Below are positions 10,695-22,570 of a stretch of DNA of 64,000 nt, piece by piece. Under the pieces are notes generated by a model. The model did not search any database. It was not told where the DNA came from and worked only from the letters and a program-made list of their open reading frames with translations. Each line of letters opens with the position of its first letter. Positions within the stretch are counted from its first letter, which is position 1. The DNA comes from Tetrastigma voinierianum (Eukaryota > Streptophyta > Magnoliopsida > Vitales > Vitaceae), in NCBI GenBank assembly GCA_016808115.1, contig JAEQBH010002189.1:186001-250000 (forward strand). Direction: 5' to 3'. The translations under genes were made by a program, and so were the position numbers.

Positions 10695-12262
10695 CCATTG
10701 CCGAACAATTAAGTTTCATTGCTATCTAGATCAAAGAAGCTAAATACAAAGCACGCTGCCGACGCCGGGTGGCCAAGAGTTATATGTCGAACTTAGGCGT
10801 GTTGTGATTCTGTTGGTAGCCTCCTAAATTCATGGAGACTATGAGGCTAAGAACAAACAAATGGCTCAATATCTAGCTATCACACGTTCCCTGGTAGCCC
10901 AATTCGAGAATTTTGTAGCGGCCTAAATCCCGAGATCAGAGAACCGAATGGTCGATGCCCTCGCCAACCCAGCTTCCAATGCCTTTTACCCTTGCCATGT
11001 GGAACTAAATATAATGGAAAATCCCTTTATTTCCGACAAGGCGGTTCTTATAGTTGACACCCAAATCAGTGATTCATGGATGCTACTAATCACGGTTAGC
11101 GAAAAATGAGATTTTGCTAGGATAAAGGCGCCACCATAAAAGCCCTACCCATTCAGGTATGCATTAATAATTAGCAGCGTTTTGTATCGTCGATTATTTT
11201 GACCCGTATCAAAGATCACGTGCCTAAGTGAGACCAAAGTATTGAGCAAGTTCATAGAGGCATCTATGACACCCACATCAACGGAAGATCATTATGTCAC
11301 AGGATTATGACATAGGGTTTTTACTTGCCAATGATGAAATAGGAATCAGAGCAGTTCATCAGAAGTTGTGATACATGTCAAAAGTTCAACAATATCATTC
11401 ATGCCCCGACCACCTCACTCCATTCAGTTTCCTCCCCATGACCTTTCTATATGTGGGGAATCGATATCACCGGGCCATTACCTCAAGCCATCAAGCAAAG
11501 AAAGTTCTTTCTCGTTGCAATTAATTATTTCACAAAAAAGGCGAATGCTGAGCCCTACACGTAAATTAAGGCGAGTCACCTACAAAAGTTTGTTCAACAT
11601 AATATCGTATATCGTTTTGGAGTCTCGCATTTGATAGTCTTGGATAACGGGTTGCAATTCATCAATAGGCCTTTTTAGCAATTCTGTGAGGAGTACGATA
11701 TAAAAAATATCTACTCCACATCGCAATATCCTAAATTGAATGGCCAAGCAAAAGTTATGAACAAGACACTACTCAACTACTTAAAGAAGATACTCACTTT
11801 GGCTAAAGGAAAGTGGGTCTACTAGCTATCAATCACACTATGGGCCTATCGCAAAACACTTAGACAATCTACTGGAGAAACTCCCTACGCCTTAGCCTTC
11901 GAGGTTGAGGCTCTGATCCTAGTAGAATCTAGACTGGATGTTCTAAGCATATGTGATACCACTGAACTCGCCCTATCATTAGACGAGCATGAGGAGAAGA
12001 GAGATCGAGACATGGTTCGAATGATCGAATACCACCACTGAGCCTCCCGATAGAAAGACAAGTTAGCCAGGCCGAGGGCTTTCAAGAAGGGTGACTTTAT
12101 TCTCCGACGCACTTTTGACGAAGGGAAACTTAAGCCAAATTAGGAAGATCCCTACATAATCCTTGATGACAAATCAAATGGGGCTTACAAACTACAATCT
12201 CTTTGTAGAAAGATTGAACCTCGCCCTTGGAACTTAGTTTATTTAAAGAAATACTTCCAGTA
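10695..12262 (+). pseudogene. Tat-type pol: RNase H end and integrase
   Basis: The frame resumes with AEQLSFIAI and IKEAKYKA of RNase H. Integrase follows: the core begins at WGIDITGPLP (about 11452), with the second acidic residue in LDNGLQF (about 11641) and the third within the NGQAKVMNKTLLNYL region. Later blocks are WAYRKT, GETPYAL and a C-terminal part ending in WNLVYLKKYFQ at about 12260. Stops at several points (for example in the zinc-finger region near 11300) show it is dead. Minisatellite sequence follows about 100 bp downstream, as in Tat elements. Confidence 0.87.
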
Positions 12263-12358
12263 ATCCTTTGCATTGCTCATGTTATACTCCATTTACCAAG
12301 GGGCTGAATAAAAGGTTGTAGAATTTTTCTCCAATCAATTGCGTATTCATCTCCAATT

Positions 12359-12660
12359 TTTGCCTATGGAAGCTAGCCTTTAACTACCTTAGGCCTCAGG
12401 TAGCCTAAGCCCTAAAAGGCCACTTTGCCTATGGCACATAGCCCTTGACGACCTTAGGCCTCGGGCAACCTAAGCCACAAAAGGCCACTTTGCCTATGGT
12501 TGTTAGTCCTTGATGGCACTAGGCCTCAGGCAGCCTAAGCACCAAAAGGTCACTTTGCCTATGGCAACTATCCCTTGTCAGCCCTAGGCCTAGGGCAGCC
12601 TAATTCCTAAAGTGGCCACCTTGCCTGTGACAGGCCCTAGAACTCGTGCAGCCTTAACCT
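12359..12660 (+). repeat. 65-bp minisatellite, four units plus a degenerate fifth
   Basis: Units start TTTGCCTATGG at 12359, 12424, 12489 and 12554, each with a CTTAGGCCTCAGGCAGCCTAAG-type palindromic core. The array sits between integrase and the 3' LTR. The 3' untranslated region of Tat/Ogre/Retand elements is known to be hypervariable and to generate satellite repeats, so this is part of the element. Confidence 0.92.
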
Positions 12661-12841
12661 ATGGGAGGTTCCTAAAATATAATGGGCAGCCTTCACTAGC
12701 CCAATACCTTGGCCAGTACATCCACAACAATTTCCAAAGTTAGCGAAGTAATAAAAACACGTAAAATATTGAATCAAGGTAGGAAATTTTCATTTCAAAA
12801 TAACAATATCTACCAAACACAACTCGCCATGGCTAGGTTCG

Positions 12842-13400
12842 TTACAAATCAAGAAGGAGGAATTGGTTGGATGTTTTCTTCAGTTGATTTATCCGAAACA
12901 ACCACAACGTCTGGTCTAGTATCAAACGTTCCCTCACCCACAGGTCCTTGTCGAGCCCACACTTCTCCCGCAATTCTAGGCACGGGGATATCTTCCGTGT
13001 GCGAGTAGCCCACCCCCTCCATAAAGTGCTCAACCTCCGGAAAGCCCTCCCAATACTTAGCCTCAAATTGCTACATATACTGGTCGGGTAGCTTTGTGTT
13101 GCAAGAAGTATGCAACTCCATAACAATCCTTGCCTTCTTCGCCTCGCATAAGGCATCATTTTTTTCCAACTCCGCTTGGTGAATGTTGTTGAGCTGGGTT
13201 ATGCTCTTCTTTAATTCGGCCACATCGACCTCTCAGTCTTCCTCGTCTTCTTCACATCAATGACCCAGGCGGAGCACTCCTTGAGAAGCTTAGCCCAATT
13301 GAGCCAAGCTTTCTCCAACTCGAGCACCTATGACTCCACTTACACCTTGTTATACAACACCTGAGCACCCTTATGCAAATGTGAAAGATGGTTAAACTGG
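12842..13400 (-). pseudogene. Antisense ORF fragment of the Tat element (aORF-like)
   Basis: On the minus strand, broken frames read as a charged, helix-rich protein (LEKAWLNWAKLLKE, ITQLNNIHQAELEK) followed by FEAKYWEGFPEVEHFM. The location between pol and the 3' LTR, on the opposite strand to pol, matches the antisense ORFs reported for Tat-lineage elements, whose function is unknown. Stops and a frame change are present. Assignment rests on position and general character, not on a recognised domain. The segment 12661-12841 between it and the minisatellite shows nothing I recognise. Confidence 0.45.
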
Positions 13401-13401
13401 T

Positions 13402-14416
13402 TGTAGACCCTCAATTTTGTCCCTCAACACTTGCATTTATCCTATGGGTGTCACACTCACTCATCGTTCTCATATGGCACCGTTAGGGTCCTTTAAGGCT
13501 TAGTCAGTCTCCGAGCCTCGAATGGGCTTCTATGTGGTCCATTGAGTGCGTATGTAGTTCACTTTAGAATGTCATCGTGACTTTTTTTTAGTTATTGGCA
13601 TTGTGCCATAGGAAGTAAGTGGGGCCCCCAAGGTTTTAGCTCAATCGGAGTTTATTGGAGTATGTCGAATTCGGAGCACTTGGGCTTGTTTCGATCCTAT
13701 CTCCTCTCGTCGACTTCGGGGTGTTCGCACAGATTTTTATTTATTTTTTATTTTTTATTTTTATGGACTCCTTGTTCTTCAAGAAATATTATGTCAAATT
13801 TCAAAATTTTTATCAGCTAGCTCAACTGGTTGGCATCCGATTAAACCGGTTCATCGAGTCCGCTTGTAGAATTCGGAGCACTTGGCTTGTTTCGATCATA
13901 TCTCCCTCATCCGAACTCGAAATCATGCACCGTTTCTTTTGTTGGATTTCCTACTCATTGAAGAATTATTTGAAAAAATTTAAGAATTTTTATCAACTAG
14001 ATCTACTAATTGGGAATCGGCTTAACCGGTTCAACAGATTTAAGTTGAAGTTCATTATTCGAGTAGGTTCAAATTCGGAGCACCCTGGCTTGCTCTAGCC
14101 ATATCTCCCTCATCCAATCTTGGAATCATGTGCCGTTTTTATTTTTATTTTTTGGACTTCTTATTCTCTAGGCAATACTTTGTCAAAATTTCAGATTTTT
14201 TTCTCAATCGGATCTACTGGTTGGAACCGGTTCAGCCTGATCATTGTGCCAGCTTGTATGGAGCATTGATTTTGGTGATTTTGGAGCCCAAATCCAACTT
14301 GGTTCGGGCCCATAAGCCCCAGATCAGTCTTAGGCAGGGGTTAGGTATAGTTTTAGGCCATGTTATGGGTTCTTACCTTCCCGCCTTAGATCACTTGAGA
14401 TGCCAGTTGTGCTTCT
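13402..14416 (+). mobile_element. LTR-B, first copy (probable 3' LTR of the Tat element), truncated
   Basis: It begins TGTAGACCCTCAATTTTG just after the antisense ORF. The sequence from about 13669 on is homologous to 38890-39780, which lies upstream of a Tat gag, so LTR-B is assigned to the Tat lineage. The right part is interrupted by LTR-A at 14417 and I could not find its continuation. The short purine stretch before 13402 (GTGAAAGATGG) could be a decayed polypurine tract. Confidence 0.6.
13669..14270 (+). repeat. 202-bp tandem repeats in LTR-B, three units
   Basis: ATTCGGAGCAC recurs at 13669, 13871 and 14073, an exact 202-bp period. Each unit carries a CCGGTT word near its end; the third holds the perfect palindrome GAACCGGTTC. 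Confidence 0.87.
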
Positions 14417-15309
14417 TGTAAAAATCTTACTGGGAATTTTATAATAATTTTATTATATATTACAGGTATGAATTGACAAAACAGGTTTTACAGGAAAAGT
14501 GATGAATTGACAAATTATGGAAATAGCAAATTTAGTGAACCCGAGAAATTTGAGCACCAAAACAAGGATAAAGTGAAATTTCCATAAGGGATATAAATAC
14601 TCAAGGGGAGTAGAGATGGGCCACGATAGAATTAAAACAATTGAATTGCAAAATTAAGGTTATTGGGCTAGTTGCAATTTATGAAAAGTTGAAAATATTA
14701 AAAATGAAAAACAAAGCTAAAATGCATTTGGTCTCAATTTTGCCCTAGCAAAACCAGGTAGGAGAAGGAGAAGAAGGGGGAGAGAACAAGAGGAAGAAGA
14801 GGAAGAAGAAGGAGAAGGAGAGGGAAGATCAAAACCAAGGTATGTATTCATCTTAGGATCAAGTGTGTTTGATTTCCTAAGGAAAACTTTGTTTTTGGAG
14901 AATGGTCCTCCTTTGTCTAGGGTTTTTGTGGAAGAGATCCCACCTGAGCCTTAACTTGTTGAGTGTTATTAGGTAAAACCCCCAAATGTCTGAAAAACAT
15001 GGAATCCTCCTTTGAGGGGTTGGATTTACGGTTTAATTGCAAAGAAGAGAGAAAAGGGTTGGGTGGGAGCAAACCCTAATAAATTTATTGTATTTGGTAT
15101 GTGTATGGAGTTAAGACCCATATTAGAATGGTTTTGAAAGAAATTCATAATAGGTCTTTGAAATAAGAAGAGATTGAATGATAAAGTGAGTAGAAAAGAG
15201 ATCATAAGATGAATTTGAAGTGGTCTTGAAGTATTTTATGAGGTATAGAGTTGATTGGAGTTGAAACATATGGAAAAATGTGAAAACACACATTACGCAT
15301 TTTAGGAAG

Positions 15310-15406
15310 TTCTACCGGTAGAAAGTTAAGTTCTACCGGTACAACTTCGATTACGGTCATTTTTGGCCAAGTTCTCTGGGTAAGTTAAGTTCTACCGGTA
15401 GAACTT
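15310..15406 (+). repeat. Palindromic words of this LTR-A copy (TTCTACCGGTAGAA)
   Basis: A perfect 14-bp palindrome occurs at 15310-15323, a one-mismatch version at 15331-15344 and a perfect 20-bp palindrome AAGTTCTACCGGTAGAACTT at 15387-15406. Other LTR-A copies carry different self-complementary words at this position. Confidence 0.85.
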
Positions 15407-16259
15407 CGTACAGTTTTCTTTGTTCGACCGGAGTTTCGTATTTTGGCCATAACTTCCTCATTTCTTATCCGATTTGAGTGATTCAAGTGGCTAAGTAAAA
15501 TAGACTTCAAGGAGAACCAAACTTAAAGAGAAGGCATCGTCAAATTCTGATCCTAAGTGATCTAAAAATTCACTCAAAGTGGAGCCATGTGCAAGAAAAA
15601 TTCTGCATCAGCTTTGGACATAGAGTAGTCCGGGTTGTTTCGGACGTAACTTGGAGGTTCAGTGCTCGGGTGGGTGATTCCAGTTGGAGATAGAACCCCA
15701 TAGCACCTTAAAATTCGTAATTAAAGGCCTAGGGGGTAAAATATGGGTTAAGACCCCGAAAAATTATTAATACAAACTGTTCCCGATTTAATCTAAGTGG
15801 CAAACTAGTTGGCATGAAAATGCCATAACTTTAGTTGGATAATCAGATTGGAATGATTCCAATTCCTAAGTAAAAATGTAGACTCATGAGAATAAGAATG
15901 AGTCTAAGTCAAAAGTGTACCATACCGAACCGCGAGGCAAGCGAGGTCGTTTAGTGCGATTATTTGCATAATCACTAAGAGTGAAAAGAATTGTATTTGA
16001 CTGGAGTGCGGTGAGAGCTACTGGCCTAGGATTGACATCGAGGAAAGCGAGAATCGATAATTGGTCTGTTCTATACCAGTTCTCTATTCTAGTTTGTTCT
16101 TATTCGTTCCTTATTTTCATATTGTTCTCATTCGACATATACATATATTGATTCGAATAGTTAGTATTTAAGAAATGCTTGATAAATATTGTCATGAATC
16201 GTGTATTTGAGCTACAAGCGAATTTATTGCGCCAAAAGTAAATTGATTTGAAGCCGTTT

Positions 16260-16500
16260 TATTGATTGACCAACATGTGAATTCACCAAGCGGGTCGTCA
16301 TGAAGGTAACCGTAATTAATAATGCGAGGGAAATCACATTGCTCTTGAATGACAAGCGGACGGGATTCATGGGCGAATGCGTAGGTGAATGTTGAATTCT
16401 ATAGTCGCATGTGAGGCGGTAATATTGAAATGTGAAACCACATTACTCTTGAATGACAAGCGATGGGATTCACGGCGAATACGTAAATTGGATGTAAGTC
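16260..16500 (+). repeat. Degenerate tandem repeats within LTR-A
   Basis: ATTGCTCTTGAATGACAAGC and ATTACTCTTGAATGACAAGC recur about 110 bp apart with GGGATTCA and GGCGAA. This zone corresponds to the 62-bp array of the copy at 51678, with a different unit. Confidence 0.65.
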
Positions 16501-17264
16501 TATCGTATATGTGGAATCTGACGAAAAAAAGAAAGCGATGGTATTGAAAAGTGTATTTGTTTATGTATCTTTACATTACAGCGATATTGTATAAAGGCAT
16601 TATTTTGATATATCGTGATTTATATGAGCGAAATGGAATACGAGCGTATAGAACCACTAAGCATGAAAATGCTTAGCGTATTTTTATCAATGCGTGGGTA
16701 CCGGTGATGAACATCGAAACGAGACCAAGATCGAGGAGCTGAGTCATAGCGAGAGGGTACGGGTATGCTCAAAGTCATATGCGATACTCATTTCTTTCAA
16801 ACATTGACAGCATTTTTGTAAAAAGCAGGTTGAACTTCTGGATCCTTGTTATTTTTATAAAAGGCATTTTGTTAAATGTAAACATTATGAATCTTTGTTA
16901 ATTGTAAATGTTTATGGGCTTGCCCAAAATGAAATGCTTTCGCGAAATTTCAAAATCTAAAATGAATAAGACAAGCCAAATGTTTTGATAAGATAACGAA
17001 AATGTCCGGGTAGCAAGACTCGACTTGGATCCATGATCGGTCGAGTAGCGGGGATTAGTGTGACCTTTTGAACAAAAATTTAATAAAATGATAACTAAAG
17101 AGATTTGATTAATGGCTTTAAAGGAAATAAAGCAGCATCCCCAGGGGTTTTGAGTTCGGTTTCATGTCAATTAGGGCCCGGCTCGGGGAGTATATAGTCA
17201 GTTAGAAAATGAGTTAATGTGGCCGAGTTTTTACCTGCATTAATAGAGGGTGTTTTTATGGAGT

Positions 17265-18204
17265 TAGGGAAGTCAAAGGCCCAGTTAGGGGCGTTCTAAG
17301 TTGAAGGTGTGAAAAATGGAGTGAGCGGATATTTATGAAGAATCTGAGCAAAACAAGTGGAGTAGATAGACGGGAGATAAAAAAGAGAAATAAGAAGGAA
17401 AGAAAAATAATGAGAGATTCTCTGAGTCAGGAGTTGACATGAACTAACGAGGGAAAACCCTTTTGAACCCACAATTTGAATTGGTCTTCAAACCCCAAGA
17501 AAGAAAAAAAAACTAAGTAATATATAAATACCTTGACCCAATGATTAGCAAAGAACAAAGAATCTAAACCCGTTGAAAACTTGTCGAATAATGGTTGAAA
17601 TGCTTGCGGGAACCTGATGGCTTCGTTTAAGAACTTCCGGGCTGATGGGTGACACCACAAAGAAATATTTCTTTGATAAGTTCAAAAGAAAATTCATTAA
17701 AATGAGGAAAGCTCAACTCTCTCAATAAAGAAGAATTTCGAATATCAATCATCAGGGATTGTTTTTCATTATATAACATAATTTCCTATTTATCTAACCC
17801 TTCGAACTAACCTAATTAACTAGGCTAAGAATTCAGCTAGCTTTCTCTTGAAGTTAATTGACGACAAAATAAAAATATAGGTTTAGTTTCATGAAAATTA
17901 GCCCCCATTAATTAAAATAAATAAATGGTTTAAGGCCAATTAACGTCTGACTCAAGTTCTAGGTTATTGACTCTTAAGTTGCTTGAATCGGATTAATTAA
18001 GACTCTTTCCCTCACTTAATGAAGCCCATCTTGAAAGTAGAAGTCTTGTTAACTGGGTGCCCAAATTCGGCCCAAGTGGATTGCACTAGCCCAGCCATTA
18101 CTTCCTTTATCTTCTTAGCTCTTGACCTTGTAATTGGTACATCTAGAACATTTAAGGGATCGTGAACAATAAATTCTCCAATCGATCCACCAAAGGACTC
18201 ATCA
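17265..18204 (-). mobile_element. Reina element 3' LTR (left limit approximate)
   Basis: On the minus strand the LTR begins TGATGAGTCCTTTGG at 18204. The same sequence begins the 5' LTR at 38678, and both copies continue with shared CATCTTGAAAGTAGAAGTC, AATTAAAATAAATAAATGG and AAAACCCTTTTGAA. Just upstream (18205-18225) is a polypurine tract, GAGGAGAGAGGGAA on the minus strand. A GGAGT at 17260-17264 matches GGAGT at 38679-38683 as a candidate target duplication, but other GGAGT words nearby (17318, 17359) leave the left edge uncertain. Confidence 0.75.
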
Positions 18205-18218
18205 TTCCCTCTCTCCTC
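18205..18218 (-). other. Polypurine tract of the Reina element
   Basis: The minus strand reads GAGGAGAGAGGGAA immediately before the 3' LTR start. This is the expected plus-strand primer site for reverse transcription. Confidence 0.75.
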
Positions 18219-20676
18219 AAAAGGATTTCAACCTCAAATCTTCACTTACATCAAATAGAGAAAGATCAGCAACATTAAAAGTAGCAGACACATTATACTT
18301 ACCTGGAAGATCCACTTTGTATGCATTGTCATTAATCTTTTCAAGGATTTGAAATGGTCCATCTCCTCTAGGATTCAACTTGGATCTTCTTTGTGCTGGA
18401 AATCTCTCTTTCCTCATGTGTACCCAAACCCAATCTCCAGGCTCAAAGGTGACACGCCTCCTTCCCTTGTTAGCTTGGGAAGCATATTGTTCATTCTTTT
18501 TCTCAATCTGAAGCCTAACCTTCTCATGAATGGACTTCACTAATTCAACCTTCTTTTTTCCATCAAGATATCTTTCTGTTTATAGGTAAAGGCATCCAAA
18601 TCAAGGAGTTGCTAGATTAAAACAAACAACTTCAAAAGGAGAATAAGAAGTAGTAGTATGCATGGTCCTATTGTATGCAAACTCTATGAATGGAAAACAA
18701 TCTTCCCAACTTTTTAGATTCTGATTAATGACAGTGAGCAAAAGTTGAGATAAAGTCCTGTTAACTACCTTAGTTTGTCTATATGTTTGTGGATGACAAG
18801 TGGTGGAAAACAAAAGTTTAGTGCCCAACTTGCCCCATAAAAAATTTTCAAAAGTAGCTAAGGAACTTCACATCCCTATATGACACAATACTTCTAGGCA
18901 CACCATGAAGACGCACTATTTTCCGGAAAAGCAAATCAGCAATGTATGTGGCATCATCTGTTTTATGGTATGGAATGAAATGTGCCATCTTACTAAATCT
19001 ATCCACAACCATAAAAATAGAATCTTTACCCCTTTTTGTCCTAGGCAACCCTAAAACAAAGTCCATTGATATGTCTACCCATGGCTCACTAGGAGCAGTG
19101 GGATGTATACAACCCATGTGGCATAACCTTAGATTTGGCCTTTCTACATGTAATGCATCTACCACAAATGCGAATGGCATTTTTTTTCATCTTAGTCTAA
19201 AAAAAAAAAATGCTCATGCAAGATCTCTAAAGTTTTCCTAACACCAAAGTGTCCCATCAACCCCCACCATGTGCCTCATGCACCAACAATGCACTCATTG
19301 AACAATTTGGCACACACAACTTATTTCCCCTAAACAAGTAACCATCATGCTTATAGAAATTTCCAAATGTTGTCTTATCACATGCCATATACACATCAAC
19401 AAAATCAACATCATTGGTATACATATCTTTCACATAATCAAATCCAAGCATTTTGTAGCTTGAAAAGTTAGAAGCCTATCTGTGAGATAAAGCATAAGCA
19501 ACCACATTTTCCTTACCTTGCTTGTACCGAATAACATAAGGGAAAGTCTCAATGTACTCCATCCATCTAGCATGCCTCTTGTTCAACTTACCTTGGCCCT
19601 TGAGATGTTTCAACGATTCATGATCAGTATGTATTACAAACTCCTTAGGCCATAGATAGTGTTGCCAAGTCTCTAAGGCTCTAACAAGTGCATAGAGCTC
19701 CTTGTCATAAGTTGGGTAATTTAAAGCTGCTCCTCCCAACTTCTAATTAAAAAATGCTATTGGCCACTTATCCTGCATCAAAATAGCTCCAATTTCTATT
19801 CCTGAGGCATCACATTCAATCTCAAAAGTTTTGTTAAAGTCAGGTAATGCTAACACATATGCAAAACATAACCTTTCTTTAATAACAACAAATGCATTTT
19901 CTTGATCATTGTCCCAACGAAAACCAACATTCTTTTTAACAATTCCAGTGAGTGGTGTGACAATTATGCTAAAGTCTTTAACAAACCGCCGATAAAAACT
20001 AGCAAAACCATGAATGCTTCTTACCTCGGTGATGCTTTAAGGCGTTGGCTACTCCTTGATCGCCTTAACTTTCTTTTCATCCACTTCAATACCTTTTCCA
20101 TTAAAAACAAAACCAAGGAAAACAACTTTCTCCATGCAAAAAGTACATTTCTGAAAATTAATATACAACTTTTCATTTCTCAAAATAGCAAGCACAAATA
20201 TTAAATGCTCAACATGCTCATCTAAACTCTAGCTATACACTAGGATGTCATCAAAATAAACAACAACAAACTTTCCAATGAATGCATGCAAAACATGGTT
20301 CATCAATATCATGAAAGTGCTAGGTGCATTAGTAAGACCAAATGGCATAACTAACCATTATGCGATCATATTTAGTCTTAAATGCAGTTTTCCATTCATC
20401 ACCTTCTTTCATTCTTAGTTGATGATGTCCACTCTTAAGATCTATCTTGCTGAAAATAAAAGACCCATGCAACTGATCAAGCATATCATTTAACCTAGGT
20501 ATAGGATGACGATACTTTACCTTAATGTTGTTGAAGGCTCTGCAATCAATGCACATATGCCACATCCCATCCTTTTTAGGCACCAAAAGTACTGGTACTA
20601 TACATGGACTCATGCTTTCCCTCACATATCCCTTGCTCATCAACTCTTCAACTTGCCTTTGAAGCTCCTTTGTTTC
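18217..20676 (-). pseudogene. Reina chromovirus pol: RT, RNase H, integrase, C-terminus
   Basis: Reading leftwards: RT with QRQVEELMSKGYVRESM, VPVLLVPKKDG and IDLKSGHHQLRMKEGDEWK (20712-20330). RNase H follows with YPTYDKELYALVRALETW and VIHTDHESLKHL (19739-19476). Integrase has FYKHDGYLF, DISMDFVLGLPRTKRGKDS, VDRFSKMAHFIP and FSTTCHPQT (19451-18600). The C-terminal part carries GDWVWVHMRKERFP and SKLNPRGDGPFQIL (18540-18217). This wording is that of the Reina lineage. The reading frame runs on into the LTR with an ITRS motif. Frameshifts and stops abound. RT is interrupted at 20676 by a complete Athila element and continues at 33994. Confidence 0.9.
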
Positions 20677-22070
20677 TGCTTCGTCTATTTCGTATGCCGA
20701 AATTATTCCCAAGCGTAGGAACTAATGTCGTCAAGCATTATACTATTGCGGAAGTCCACAGGTCATCTCCACAGGGAGTGGTATTCTAGGCGATCCTTAA
20801 GGGTTGTTCTCCAAGAATGTATGTTTAAAAGTAAATTATGGGGTTGTGGTTGGTTGGTTGAGTAACTGATTAAATTGACTATTTTAAAACAGAAAGATGA
20901 TTGATAGGGTTCTTAGGTTTCCACTCACTACCGATCAGGTAATTCCCACCTCTTATTCACAATCTCATCTAGAAACCATTGATGAATGGTCTTCGACGAA
21001 AGATTTTACACTAAAAGCTCTTTATAGCAGCGATCTCGAGTAATGACGCTTGTTCGAACCAATTTACTCGGACTCTTAGCTTGCATTGCGATCAAGCCGC
21101 AAGCGTGTCTGGGGATCTCTCTTTCACCGTTGTCAGAAGATGCCAAACTAAGGGTTTTATAAGATTTACTCTCTGAGTGCTTAGCATCATACAATCTCGT
21201 TGAGGTACAAAGAGGGGGTGAAGTTATTACCTTGATCGAGGTGAGTTTCATGATTAGAACCCCATCATGGGAGTTAGAACTTCATTGAAACTAGAAAGCG
21301 CGGTCGCATTTGATAAACTACTCATAAAGAACTTGAGAAAATCCACTTTAATTGCAGAGTGAGAATCAAAAGAACAAAAATGCATGGAAAGCCAGGAGTT
21401 GTATGAAATAAGCGAAGATTACGCGGTGAAATCTATATGTCGAAGGGAAGTTAAGTATTTAACTACCTACATGAACCTTAGCAAAGCGCAAGAAAAACAC
21501 TCTCTCTCTATGAAACCAAAACCCTAGGATCAAAAGCTGCTCCTCTCCACCCTTCCTTTGGCTTTTATACCCTTTTCCATTGTAATCTCGAATTGGTGGT
21601 CGAAGGATGAACATACCCTTACCTTTGGAATTTAAATTAACTCAAATCCATGGAAATAATACATGGCCAGATGCAGGTACCGATAAGTGTGTCTGGTACA
21701 CTTGCTCTTAGTGAATTTATGCTTGGGGGTCATAGGTACAGTTTTGATCTTAGAGTACCATAACCTTATTGATTTCTGCTTTGGGAGTATCGGTACGGTT
21801 TGCATGTGCAGGTACCCAGCACCTCTTTCGATCTTCCTTCTCAAGTAATACTACGAAGCTTCACGATAGCAGATGTCATCAGCATATTGCTTATATATTA
21901 TTTCTCTGAACCACGAACCCTATAATAATTAGCCATGGAACAGAAAAACACACACACGTCTAAAAACACGAGAACGATCAAAGGTACCTATTCTTATACA
22001 AAATGTGAGCAAAATATGAGTTGAAGGTACTAAAATCTGATATAAATGTTGCTCTTTTGTGTATTCAACA
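20677..22070 (-). mobile_element. Athila 3' LTR (1.39 kb)
   Basis: Begins TGCTTCGTC and ends GTATTCAACA on the plus strand. It is highly similar over its length to 32604-33993. The minus strand carries GGGTATAAAAGCC (about 21560-21572), a probable TATA box. GGTACC-type words lie upstream of it (21672-21830). Confidence 0.88.
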
Positions 22071-22083
22071 CCCCCCCCCCCCC
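22071..22083 (-). other. G13 polypurine tract
   Basis: Thirteen consecutive C on the plus strand (G on the minus) directly abut the 3' LTR, preceded by GCAGGTT. G-rich PPTs are usual in Athila elements. Confidence 0.85.
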
Positions 22084-22090
22084 AACCTGC

Positions 22091-22113
22091 ATCTTGCTAG
22101 TCACTAGCAAGAT
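22091..22113 (-). other. Perfect hairpin next to the PPT
   Basis: ATCTTGCTAGT and ACTAGCAAGAT form 11-bp arms around a single base, 8 bp from the polypurine tract. The 457 bases from 22114 to the env-like ORF show nothing else I recognise. Confidence 0.85.
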
Positions 22114-22570
22114 TTAATCTAGTGACACCATCGAATACGATTTCCAACAAAATGCATAGTGCTTGTTGCAATTCTTTTCTCAAAAGTGGGAAAAAATCGA
22201 AAGCATAAAACTTCAACCCGATAGAGTATGCAACCATCCGCCCTCAATTAAAACCACAAGCCTCAAGCAAATGAACATAACAACAAACTATTACAAAACC
22301 AAGATATTCATATAAGGGACCATGGAATTGAGAAAAGAAGAGCTGCCATGAAAGCACCAAACTGAAATGAACGATATTGTAAAGGCAATAATTTAACATT
22401 ACCAAGCAACTACTATGCATAAAAGTCAAGAGGAACAACCAACACAACTAAAATCAAAGAGGTCTTTAAGGCTCAGAATCCACTCATATGCTACACAAAT
22501 AGGTTATATGAACAAACGGGTGTCAGCATGACGTGGTTGAGGTCTCACCCACTTCCAACACCACCCTAGT

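Larger units (their letters stand above)
14417..17199 (+). mobile_element. LTR-A copy, about 2.8 kb, right end approximate
   Basis: The left end TGTAAAAATCTTACTGGGAA is homologous to the LTR-A start at 51678. Shared landmarks in order are a TATA-like GATATAAATACTC (about 14588), a GA-rich leader (14760-14835), palindromic words (15310-15406), a repeat zone (about 16260-16500) and the hairpin CTAAGCAT-GAAA-ATGCTTAG (16657-16676). The end is placed by alignment with the copy at 39840-42491 near GAGTATATA. No target duplication was found, so it may be solo or the edge of a larger broken element. 17200-17264 is unassigned. Confidence 0.72.

Noticed and set aside
12359..12660. Regular repeats considered as a CRISPR array
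   Set aside because: There are no unique spacers; units are contiguous 65-bp tandem copies in a plant retrotransposon.
13655..14421. Two plus-strand open frames of 147 and 97 codons
   Set aside because: They run through the 202-bp LTR-B repeats and show only repeat-derived Phe/Leu-rich sequence.
22071..22083. C13 run suspected as a sequencing artefact
   Set aside because: It sits exactly where the Athila polypurine tract must be and is preceded by the usual GGTT, so it is more likely real, though its exact length may be uncertain.
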